From the NCBI RefSeq assembly GCF_003610995.1, contig NZ_CP032543.1, forward strand, positions 7,174,195 to 7,238,194: 64,000 bases of DNA. The letters are read 5' to 3'. Numbering within the stretch: the stretch's first letter is position 1; every line of letters starts with the position of its first letter. The position numbers were made by a program, and so were the translations under genes. Origin of the DNA: Streptomyces griseus subsp. griseus (GTDB taxonomy: Bacteria > Actinomycetota > Actinomycetes > Streptomycetales > Streptomycetaceae). Below the pieces are notes generated by a model, which was given only the letters and a program-made list of their open reading frames with translations, was not told the origin of the DNA and ran no database searches. Positions 8,470 to 17,453 of the stretch are shown piece after piece.

Positions 8470-11082
8470 GTGACCCGGCACGATGCGACCCGGCCCACCC
8501 CGTCCCCCGGAAGCGGGGCCGCGGCCGGGCGAGACGGAGGCGGCCGAGTACCGGACGAGCTGTCCCTCGTACTCGCGCAGGCGGTCGTCAGCGCCGTCGA
8601 GTCCGCCGGGGGGTACGCGGGGGGCATCTACCTCCGCACCGGTACGCCGGGACTGCTGCGCCTCGCCGCCCTCGCCGGACTGCCGGGGCCGCTGTTCCGG
8701 CCCTGGTGGCGGATGCATGTGAACCGGCCCTTCCCCGTCTCCGAGGCCTACCGCACCGGACGGCCCGTCCTGCTCGCCGACGCGGAGGAGGCCATGCGGC
8801 GCTTCCCCCAGCTGATGGCCGGGCTGCCGTTCCCCTTCGGCTCGCTCTGGGTCCCGATCACCGGCCCGCAGGGCAGCATGGGCGTGATGGCCGTCCTGCG
8901 GGCCGCCACCCCGGGCGAGCAGGTCGACCCAGCCGACGGGGAGCGGCTGCTGGGGCTCGGCCGCCGGCTCGGCGCCGCGCTCACCGACCTGGACGCGCGG
9001 TCCCTTCCCGTCGTCTGGGAGAAGGAACCGATCCCCGTCCAGCTGCCGGCCGCCCCCGCGCCCCCGGTGCGGGTCGGCAGCTTCGACTGGGACCTGCACT
9101 CGGGCTCCCTCACCGCGGACGACGACCTGTGCGCGATCTTCGGCACCGAGCCGGCGGAGTTCCCCGGCACCGTCGACGCGCTGGCCGAACGCCTCGTACC
9201 GGAGGACGTGTACGGGCTGTGGGCTCTGGCCCGGCAGGCGGTGGAGTCAGCGGATCCGGTGGTCCGCCGGATGCGGCTGCGCGGCCCCGACGGCCGGTAC
9301 CACCTGCTGGAGCTCTCGGGCCGCTGGACGCACCCGGACGGGGAGAGCGCCGAGAGCCACCTGAGCGGCTTCGTCGTCGACTTCGGTGCGGGACCCGTCA
9401 TCGCGGAGGCGGCGGACCGGCTGCCCCGGGGGATCGTCTCCCTGGACCGGAGCGGGCGCCTCACGTACGCCAACGCGCTCGCGGAGGAGCTGCTGGGCCG
9501 CTCACGTGCCGAGCTGGTCGGCCATGTCGTCTGGGAGGCGCTGCCGTGGTTCGGGCATCCCGCGTACGAGGACCACTGCCGGGCGGCCCTGATCTCCGAC
9601 GAACCCGTCCACTTCCTCGCCCGGCGGGCCGAGTCCGTCTGGCTGTCGGTCTCGCTGTACCCGGGTGACGACGGGCTGAGCGTGGTGTTCCAGGCCACGG
9701 AACAGCCCGCGTACACCCCCGGCTCCATCACCTCGCCGGGCCTGGGCATCGGCTCCACCGCCGACCGGTCCTCCGCGCTCTACCGGCCGGTCGCCCTGGC
9801 CATCGCGCTCACCGAGGCGGTCACCGCCCGTCAGGTCTCCGCCGTGGTCACCGAGGAGCTGCTCCCCGCGTTCGGCGGCCGGCAGCTCGCCATCTACCTG
9901 CTGAGCGAGCGTCACCTCCACCTGGCCTGGGAGACGGGGTTCCCCAAAGGGTTCCTCGACCGCTTCGACGGGGTCGGACTCGATGTCTCCATCCCCGGTG
10001 TGGAGACCCTGACCACCGGCCGCCCGCTCTTCTTCGAGTCCATGCAGCGCCTGGCCGACGCCTACCCGGGCATCCCGATGGAGACCGACATCGGGGCGCG
10101 GGCCTTCCTGCCGCTGATCGCCTCGGGACGGCCCGTCGGCTCGTGCATCCTCGGCTTCGACCGGCCGCGCGGGTTCAGCCCGGAGGAGCGCACCGTCCTG
10201 ACCGCCCTCGCCGGGCTCATCGCCCAGGCCCTGCAACGCGCGCAGCGGTACGACAGCGAGTCGGCGCTGGCCCGGGGGCTCCAGGACGCCCTGCTGCCGC
10301 ACGGGCTGCCGGAGGTCGACGGGGTCGACACGCTCGGGCGTTATCTCTCCGGTACCCAGGGCATGGAGGTGGGCGGCGACTGGTACGACGTCATCGAGAC
10401 CGGCCACGAACTCGCCCTGGTCATCGGCGACGTCCAGGGCCACGGTGTATCGGCGGCCGCCACCATGGGACAACTACGCAGTGCGGTACGGGCGTTCGCC
10501 CTCAGCAACCACGATCCGCAGGAGGTGGTGAGCGGCACCAACCGGCTGCTCATCGATCTCGACCCGGGACAGTTCGCCAGCTGCTGCTACATCGCGCTGA
10601 ACCCGCTCACGGGACGGGCCCGCGCCGTACGGGCCGGGCATCCCCAGCCGGTGCTGCGGCACCCCGACGGCCGGACCGAGGTGCTGGACCTGCCGGGCGG
10701 CATCGTGCTCGGCATCGACGGGCAGGCGACGTACCCGGTCACCGAGCTGCAACTCGACCCGGGCGATGTGCTGGCCCTGTTCACCGACGGGCTCATCGAA
10801 CGGCCAGGGACCGACATCGACGAGGGCATCGAACGGCTGCGCGCCACCATCGCAGGGACCGGCTCCGTTCCGCTGGCCCAGCTGGCGGACCGGGTGACCG
10901 GGGAGGCCAGACAGGCCACGGACCGCCCCGACGACATCGCGATCCTGCTGGCCGCCCGCTGGACGCACGTCCCGGAGAAGGCGCCGCCGCCGCCGTCCCG
11001 GGAGACCGCCCCGCCGGGCCTGTGGCGGACGTTCCGCGGGCCGGGCCCGGGAGGCACGGCGAGTGCCCCGGACCCGGCCTGA
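8470..11082 (+). CDS. GAF-PAS-PAS-GAF-SpoIIE (PP2C) serine phosphatase
   Basis: 870 residues. Domains in order: GAF-like region ~20-165 (SVLAQ-type helix, FGSLWVPITGPQGSMGVM), PAS ~195-305 (FDWDLHSGSLTADDDLCAIF), a second PAS ~315-410 (GIVSLDRSGRLTYANALAEELLG), GAF ~440-585, and a SpoIIE/PP2C phosphatase domain from ~600 with metal-binding GGDWYD at 635-640 and GDVQGHG. Such multi-sensor phosphatases dephosphorylate anti-sigma-factor antagonists in partner-switching stress pathways; no kinase or antagonist gene is adjacent. The GTG is chosen because CATGCT ends six bases upstream, a leaderless promoter pattern, and because the earlier GTG lies in the preceding terminator stem. The last ~40 residues are a Pro-rich tail. 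Confidence 0.85.
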   Translation: MTRHDATRPTPSPGSGAAAGRDGGGRVPDELSLVLAQAVVSAVESAGGYAGGIYLRTGTPGLLRLAALAGLPGPLFRPWWRMHVNRPFPVSEAYRTGRPVLLADAEEAMRRFPQLMAGLPFPFGSLWVPITGPQGSMGVMAVLRAATPGEQVDPADGERLLGLGRRLGAALTDLDARSLPVVWEKEPIPVQLPAAPAPPVRVGSFDWDLHSGSLTADDDLCAIFGTEPAEFPGTVDALAERLVPEDVYGLWALARQAVESADPVVRRMRLRGPDGRYHLLELSGRWTHPDGESAESHLSGFVVDFGAGPVIAEAADRLPRGIVSLDRSGRLTYANALAEELLGRSRAELVGHVVWEALPWFGHPAYEDHCRAALISDEPVHFLARRAESVWLSVSLYPGDDGLSVVFQATEQPAYTPGSITSPGLGIGSTADRSSALYRPVALAIALTEAVTARQVSAVVTEELLPAFGGRQLAIYLLSERHLHLAWETGFPKGFLDRFDGVGLDVSIPGVETLTTGRPLFFESMQRLADAYPGIPMETDIGARAFLPLIASGRPVGSCILGFDRPRGFSPEERTVLTALAGLIAQALQRAQRYDSESALARGLQDALLPHGLPEVDGVDTLGRYLSGTQGMEVGGDWYDVIETGHELALVIGDVQGHGVSAAATMGQLRSAVRAFALSNHDPQEVVSGTNRLLIDLDPGQFASCCYIALNPLTGRARAVRAGHPQPVLRHPDGRTEVLDLPGGIVLGIDGQATYPVTELQLDPGDVLALFTDGLIERPGTDIDEGIERLRATIAGTGSVPLAQLADRVTGEARQATDRPDDIAILLAARWTHVPEKAPPPPSRETAPPGLWRTFRGPGPGGTASAPDPA

Positions 11083-11097
11083 GGAGTGAGCGCCTGA

Positions 11098-12459
11098 TCA
11101 GGCGCCGGAGGCGTCGAGCATGCCCTCGCGCTCCACGACCTTGACGCGCTCACGGCCCTGCGCCGCGCCGAGCGCCTGCTCGTGGGCGTCCAGCTTGTGC
11201 CAGCCCTCCCACGTCGTGTAGCGGACGTTCCGGCTCTCCAGGAAGGCCTCGACGGCCTCCGGGGCGGGCGTCGAGGGCTCGGGCAGACGGCCGGCGGCGC
11301 GGTCCTCCAGCAGGCAGGCGACCGTCTCGTTGGCGTCGCCCTTGGTGTGGCCGATCAGACCGATCGGGCCGCGCTTGATCCAGCCCGTGACGTAGACCGA
11401 GGCCATGTGCTCGTCACCGGCGATGACGCGTCCCGCCTCGTGCGGGACGGTGCCGGAGGCCACGTCGAAGGGGAGCTTGGGCAGCTCCTCCGAGTAGTAG
11501 CCGACGGCGCGGTAGACGCTCTGCATGTCCCAGTCGGTGAACGTGCCGGTGCCCCGGACGTTGCCGGTGCCGTCCAGCTCGGTGCGCTCGGTACGCAGCG
11601 CGGTGACCTTGCCGTCCTCGCCGAGGATCTCGACCGGGGACTCGAAGAAGTGCAGGAAGAGCTTGTGCGGGCGGTCGCCGACATCGCGGATCGCCCAGTT
11701 CTCCAGGGTCTGCGCGACCATGTTGGCCTGCTTGTTCTCCCGCCGGGTGGCGATGGAGCCCTCGTCGTACTCGATGTCCTCGGGGTTGACGATGACCTCG
11801 ATGTTGGGGGAGTGGTCCAGCTCCCGCAGCTCCATCGGGCTGAACTTGGCCTGCGCCGGGCCACGCCGCCCGAACACATGCACCTCCAGCGCCTTGTTCG
11901 CCTTGAGGCCCTGGTACACGTTGTCCGGGATCTCGGTGGGCAGCAGCTCGTCGGCCGTCTTGGCCAGTACCCGGGCCACGTCCAGCGCCACGTTGCCGAC
12001 GCCGAGGACGGCGACCTTCTCCGCGGTCAGCGGCCAGGTGCGCGGGACCTCGGGGTGCCCGTCGTACCAGGAGACGAACTCGGCCGCGCCGAAGGAGCCG
12101 TCCAGCCCCATGCCCGGGATGTCGAGGGCCCGGTCGGCCTCGGCACCGGTGGAGAAGATCACCGCGTCGTAGAAGGAGCGCAGGTCGTCCAGGCCGATGT
12201 CGTCGGGGTAGCTGACGTTGCCGAAGAGGCGGATCTGCGGCTTGTCCAGCACCTGGTGCAGCGCCTTGACGATGCCCTTGATCCGGGGGTGGTCGGGGGC
12301 CACGCCGTAGCGGATCAGACCGAAGGGCGCGGGCATGCGCTCGAACAGGTCGATCGAGACCCCCGGGTCCTGGCAGACCTCGGATTTGAGCAGCGCGTCC
12401 GCAGCGTAGATACCGGCAGGGCCGGCTCCGACAATGGCGACGCGGACGGGGCGTGTCAT
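11098..12459 (-). CDS. fprA: FprA-type ferredoxin/flavodoxin-NADP+ reductase
   Basis: 453 residues, the full length of actinobacterial FprA. FAD-binding GAGPAG lies at 11-16, the NADP-binding GVGNVALD at 153-160, and the typical RYGVAPDHPRIK and GWIKRGPIGLIGHTKGDA segments are present. It moves electrons between NADPH and small iron-sulfur ferredoxins, feeding P450s or other oxidases. The protein is cytosolic and starts at an ATG 55 bases downstream of an imperfect inverted repeat (GTAAG, six bases, CTTAC) that only partly resembles an iron box. A second FprA-like domain, fused to a ferredoxin, is encoded near 36-38 kb, so the window has two such reductases. Convergent with the SpoIIE phosphatase gene. 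Confidence 0.9.
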   Translation of the reverse strand: MTRPVRVAIVGAGPAGIYAADALLKSEVCQDPGVSIDLFERMPAPFGLIRYGVAPDHPRIKGIVKALHQVLDKPQIRLFGNVSYPDDIGLDDLRSFYDAVIFSTGAEADRALDIPGMGLDGSFGAAEFVSWYDGHPEVPRTWPLTAEKVAVLGVGNVALDVARVLAKTADELLPTEIPDNVYQGLKANKALEVHVFGRRGPAQAKFSPMELRELDHSPNIEVIVNPEDIEYDEGSIATRRENKQANMVAQTLENWAIRDVGDRPHKLFLHFFESPVEILGEDGKVTALRTERTELDGTGNVRGTGTFTDWDMQSVYRAVGYYSEELPKLPFDVASGTVPHEAGRVIAGDEHMASVYVTGWIKRGPIGLIGHTKGDANETVACLLEDRAAGRLPEPSTPAPEAVEAFLESRNVRYTTWEGWHKLDAHEQALGAAQGRERVKVVEREGMLDASGA

Positions 12460-12888
12460 GGCGTGGTGATCCTTAAGGCGGGCGAACGCGGGCAGGTACA
12501 GCGTACGTCGGAGGTAAGGGTTGGCTTACTAGTCTCCACCCCACACCGTAAGCCCTGGCCCGGCGAGGACCCCGACCCGGCCTACGGAACCGCCCGATAA
12601 GTCCGTTTCTGCTGTTCGGTATGGGTGATTTCGGCCTTTTGCTCTTCTCTTCCATAAAGGAGCTATTGGGCCTCTTGGGTTATTTTGACCGCAGCCGTTT
12701 CGGCCACCTCTGTGCGAAGTGGTGAGCGTCACGTCCGGGGGTGCGGACGCAGAAGTGGAGGGTCCGGTTCCCTTCTGTGCGAAGAAAGTTGACGACGCGG
12801 CGGAACGGCCGGATCCGGGAATTCCTGAATTCGATCTTGCGGAGAAAGGTCATCCGTAATTCGGGGCTTGTTCTGTCCGTCGCTTTTC
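12460..12888. other. intergenic region, less GC-rich than its surroundings
   Basis: No gene with convincing start and codon bias is seen here. The stretch around 12600-12880 is visibly richer in A and T. It contains an 11-bp direct repeat, TCTGTGCGAAG, at 12709 and 12774, and an imperfect inverted repeat at 12514-12529 upstream of the reductase gene. It must also carry the promoter of the riboswitch transcript that follows, but I cannot place -35 and -10 boxes with confidence. Confidence 0.5.
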
Positions 12889-13082
12889 GCCTACGGTCAC
12901 GCTCAATCCGGATGGAACGCCGAATCCTGCCGCCGTCCGGGAAACCGAAACCCACTCACGTACGGCAGGAGCGGGGGACCCAGGTAAGCCGCCGGTCCGG
13001 TATCCGGAACGGCTAGGGGTGAAGTCGCATGTCCGTGCGGCCAGACATCTCCCGTCTGAACCCGACAGCTCACCTCGTAGGC
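12889..13082 (+). promoter_or_regulatory. ydaO/yuaA-type c-di-AMP riboswitch
   Basis: The leader of the downstream LysM/SLT gene shows the conserved ydaO blocks in order: GGAGCGGGGGACCCA, GGGGTGAAGTCGC, and CCCGA followed by CAGCTCACCTCGTAGGC. The closing P1 helix is visible as GCCTACG at 12889-12895 pairing with CGTAGGC at 13076-13082. This RNA class binds c-di-AMP and in Streptomyces sits before cell-wall hydrolase genes (rpfA and the swl genes), reducing expression when the ligand is high. The ATG lies 20 bases after P1. I see no separate terminator stem between aptamer and start, so the mechanism (transcription or translation) is open. Confidence 0.9.
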
Positions 13083-13101
13083 GCCGGAGAGGAAATTCCC
13101 C

Positions 13102-13932
13102 ATGCCCGCACAGGGTAAGCACCGCCGTCCCAAGTCCGTCTCGCTGAGCCGTGGCATCGCGGCCGTGACCACGGGTGGAGCCGTTCTGGCCCTGCCGGTG
13201 CTCGGCGCCACCACCGCGTCCGCCGCTCCCGCGCACTCCGTCGCCGCGGAAAAGGCGGTGGTTCCCGTCTCCGTGACCGCCCAGGCGAATTCCGTGACGA
13301 AGGCCGCGGCCGTCAAGCATTCCGTGGTGTCCGGCGAAACGCTTGCCAAGATCGCCCGTGAGCATTCCGTGAGCGGCGGCTGGAAGAAGCTGTACGAAGG
13401 CAACCGCAAGGTCGTCGGCGAGAACCCGCACCTTATTCACCCCGGTATCACGCTGACCATCGGCGCCAAGGCTGCCGCCCCGTCAGACGCCAAGGCGAGC
13501 AAGGCTTCCGAGGCGGCCGCCCGCACCGCGCCGGGCGAGCGCGCCGACCGCTCGGAGCGCACCACGGCGGCCCCCGCCGCCGCTCCGGCCGCCGCCGCTC
13601 CCGCCACGTACACCAACGACCTCGATGGCTGGATCAGGGAGTCGCTGGCCGTCATGGCCCAGCACGGCATCCCCGGCACCTACGAGGGCATCCACCGCAA
13701 CATCATCCGCGAGTCCTCCGGCAACCCGAACGCCATCAACAACTGGGACTCCAACGCGGTGAAGGGCACCCCGTCGAAGGGGCTCCTCCAGGTCATCGAC
13801 CCGACGTTCCAGGCGTACCACGTGCCGGGCACCTCGACCGACAGCTACGACCCGGTCGCCAACATCACCGCCGCGTGCAACTACGCCGCGGACCGGTACG
13901 GGTCGATCGACAACGTCTTCGGCGCCTACTGA
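13102..13932 (+). CDS. secreted LysM / SLT-type cell wall hydrolase (Swl-like)
   Basis: 276 residues: signal peptide (~1-40, SRGIAAVTTGGAVLALPVLGATTASAAP), a LysM domain at ~73-115 (KHSVVSGETLAKIAREHSV ... IHPGITLTIG), an Ala-rich linker ~117-165, and a C-terminal lysozyme-like transglycosylase domain (~170-276) with catalytic-type IIRESSGNPNAINNWDSNA and SKGLLQVIDPTF. It should bind and cleave peptidoglycan outside the membrane. The architecture and the c-di-AMP riboswitch in its leader match the Streptomyces Swl/Rpf wall hydrolases acting in germination and growth. The start has AGAGGA upstream. A perfect hairpin terminator follows, so the gene is monocistronic. Confidence 0.88.
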   Translation: MPAQGKHRRPKSVSLSRGIAAVTTGGAVLALPVLGATTASAAPAHSVAAEKAVVPVSVTAQANSVTKAAAVKHSVVSGETLAKIAREHSVSGGWKKLYEGNRKVVGENPHLIHPGITLTIGAKAAAPSDAKASKASEAAARTAPGERADRSERTTAAPAAAPAAAAPATYTNDLDGWIRESLAVMAQHGIPGTYEGIHRNIIRESSGNPNAINNWDSNAVKGTPSKGLLQVIDPTFQAYHVPGTSTDSYDPVANITAACNYAADRYGSIDNVFGAY

Positions 13933-13949
13933 TCCCCGTACGCACAGAC

Positions 13950-13985
13950 GGAGGGGCCCCGGACCGCCTGGTCCGGGGCCCCTCC
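13950..13985 (+). terminator. hairpin terminator
   Basis: Perfect 16-bp stem starting GGAGGGGCCCCGGACC with a GCCT loop, just after the wall hydrolase gene. Confidence 0.8.
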
Positions 13986-14042
13986 GGTGTACCGGGAAGT
14001 TACCACCAAGTTTCTAGTGACTTACCGCGCGATCGCCAGTAG

Positions 14043-15722
<1,680 letters not shown>

Positions 15723-15732
15723 GGGCGTACGG

Positions 15733-15774
15733 AGAGCCCGGGGCCGGGAGTGCCAACCCGGCGGCCCCGGACTC
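15733..15774. terminator. imperfect bidirectional terminator
   Basis: CCGGGGCC-GGG pairs with CCC-GGCCCCGG across an 8-base loop with a small bulge, flanked by GGAG/CTCC, between convergent choA and the carboxymuconolactone decarboxylase-family gene. Confidence 0.5.
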
Positions 15775-15776
15775 CG

Positions 15777-16256
15777 TCAGTGACCCGGCAGCACGCACAC
15801 CGCGTCGATCCCCAGCACATGGTTGAGCCGCCCGAACGCGAGCCAGGAGCCGATGCTCATCGACAGCTCCACGATCTCCACCTGGCTGTAGTGCGCGGTC
15901 ATCCGCTTCCAGAAGGCGTCGTCGAGACCGTGGTGGTCCAGCGCGTACCGCTCCGCGTACTCCGCCGCCAGCCTGGTCCGCACGTCGAAGGCGGCTGTCG
16001 TACGCCACTCGGTCACCGCCTGCGCGAACTCCTCCTCGACCTTCTCCCCGTCCCGCTCGGTCCGCCAGTCCAGGCAGAACAGGCACCCGTTGACCTGCGC
16101 GATCCGCAGCCGCGCCGCCTCGAACTCCCTTAGACCCAGCGTCGTGTGCTCGTACACGGACATCGAGAACGTGGCGGCGGCCACGCCGATGCCGGGGACC
16201 ATCTCCCCCCATACGTAACCGATGGGCTCCTGGCCCTCCGGGATGTCGATGATCAT
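15777..16256 (-). CDS. carboxymuconolactone decarboxylase/AhpD-family protein
   Basis: 159 residues. The core CLFCLDW (CxxC followed by acidic/aromatic residues) at ~50 and the helical GRLNHVLGIDA C-terminus match the AhpD-like CMD superfamily. Members are either peroxidase adaptors using the CxxC thiols or decarboxylases of lactones; the CxxC points to a thiol function. The ATG, with GGAAGGAG upstream, overlaps the stop of the gene before it by four bases (ATGA), so the two are translated together. The pairing with a DapB-like dehydrogenase is probably metabolic, but the substrate is unknown. Confidence 0.8.
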   Translation of the reverse strand: MIIDIPEGQEPIGYVWGEMVPGIGVAAATFSMSVYEHTTLGLREFEAARLRIAQVNGCLFCLDWRTERDGEKVEEEFAQAVTEWRTTAAFDVRTRLAAEYAERYALDHHGLDDAFWKRMTAHYSQVEIVELSMSIGSWLAFGRLNHVLGIDAVCVLPGH

Positions 16257-17332
16257 GCGGGTCTCCTTCCCAGCCTGCCGACGGCGGGCCGCAGCGGGAC
16301 ATCGAGTGCGTCGTACAGGCCCGGTTCGGCGTCCACCAGCCAGTCGATGGCCGAGACGAGCCGCCCGACCGCCGTGGCGTTGCCGCCCGCCGACCGGTTC
16401 TCGCCCTCGTCGGAGGCCTCGACCGTCACCTCGATACGGGGGCGGCCCTCGATCACCACGCGGTGCGCGCCCACGCCGTCGGGCGGGGAGGGCCAGTCCG
16501 GTGCGCACGAGGGGTGGATACGGGTGATGTGTTCGATCACGATGCGGGGTTCCCCGCCCACGATGCCCTGGACCTCGAACCGGACCGCGCCCTGGGTGCC
16601 CGCCGCGAACTCGCCCATCGTGCGGGTGGTCACCGGCGTCTCCAGCGCCCGGCGGTCCAGCGTCTCGCGGATCTCGTCCAGTTCGACGCCCAGCGCCCGG
16701 GCCATCAGCCGGATCTGACCGCCCCACACCATCGTCGGTACCGTCTCCGCCAGCATCAGCGGCTGGTAGTCCAGCGGGTGGCCCATGCCGATCAGGTGGC
16801 GTACCGACTCCTCCTGCTCGTACGTGGAGTAGTCGAAGATCTCCTGGCAGCGGATCACGTCCACCTCGGTGCCCAGACCGCTGACCAGCAGCGGCAGGAC
16901 GTCGTTGCCCCAGCCGGGGTCGACCCCGGAGACGAAGAGGGAGCCACCGCCCTCCGCGACTGCGGCCAGGACGGGGTCCCGCAGTTCCGGCGGGGCGTTG
17001 CGCTGGTCGTAGAGGGGATAGAGGGAGGGCGTGACGACGACCGCTCCGGCCCGGATCGCCCGGCCGATGTCGGTGAGGGCGTCGTCGGGGCGGATGTCGC
17101 CGGAGGCCGCGTAGACCACCGCCCGGGGGCGGCCGGCCAGGACGGCGGCGATGCCGTCGGTGGCCGCGATGCCGAGCGTGCGGCCGAGTGCGCCCAGCTC
17201 GCCCGCGTCGCGGCCGACCTTGGCGGGATCGTGGACGAGGACGGCGGTGAGTGTCAGTGCCGGATGGGCCTCGACGGCGCGGATCGCCGCGCGGCCGACG
17301 TTGCCGGTACCCCAGACAACCGTGGGAATCAT
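16253..17332 (-). CDS. DapB-like NAD(P)H-dependent dehydrogenase
   Basis: 359 residues. The Rossmann motif VVWGTGNVGRAAIRAV opens the protein and a dihydrodipicolinate-reductase-type N-terminal domain follows (LVHDPAKVGRDAGELG, VVYAASGDIRPDD, VVVTPSLYPLY), then an alpha/beta C-terminal domain with SGVDPGWGNDVLP. The closest known group is the 2,4-diaminopentanoate dehydrogenase/'amine dehydrogenase' family, which acts on small imines. It is the first gene of a two-gene operon with the CMD-family protein (4-bp overlap). The substrate cannot be told from sequence. No operator is evident upstream. Confidence 0.75.
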   Translation of the reverse strand: MIPTVVWGTGNVGRAAIRAVEAHPALTLTAVLVHDPAKVGRDAGELGALGRTLGIAATDGIAAVLAGRPRAVVYAASGDIRPDDALTDIGRAIRAGAVVVTPSLYPLYDQRNAPPELRDPVLAAVAEGGGSLFVSGVDPGWGNDVLPLLVSGLGTEVDVIRCQEIFDYSTYEQEESVRHLIGMGHPLDYQPLMLAETVPTMVWGGQIRLMARALGVELDEIRETLDRRALETPVTTRTMGEFAAGTQGAVRFEVQGIVGGEPRIVIEHITRIHPSCAPDWPSPPDGVGAHRVVIEGRPRIEVTVEASDEGENRSAGGNATAVGRLVSAIDWLVDAEPGLYDALDVPLRPAVGRLGRRPA

Positions 17333-17404
17333 GCGCGGAGGGTAGCGGCCGGACCTCGCACTTCCCAGAGCCGTGACGGGGTGAGTTCGGGCCGTGGGAA
17401 AGGG

Positions 17405-17442
17405 CGTCGCCGGGCCGGCGGATGACCGCCGGCCCGGCGACG
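17405..17442 (-). terminator. hairpin terminator of the glucanase gene
   Basis: Perfect 17-bp stem beginning CGTCGCCGGGCCGGCGG with an ATGA loop, directly after the stop of the large secreted glucanase. Confidence 0.75.
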
Positions 17443-17453
17443 TACAGCAGGAA

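Noticed and set aside
8434..8470. GTG at 8434 as start of the SpoIIE phosphatase
   Set aside because: It lies in the stem of the preceding terminator and lacks a ribosome binding site; the GTG at 8470 has a leaderless-type hexamer.
12514..12529. GTAAG-N6-CTTAC before fprA as an iron box
   Set aside because: It matches too few positions of the 19-bp consensus; kept only as an imperfect inverted repeat.
12741..13016. 91-codon frame running into the riboswitch
   Set aside because: Overlaps conserved aptamer RNA, has no ribosome binding site and an Arg-rich, unstructured product.
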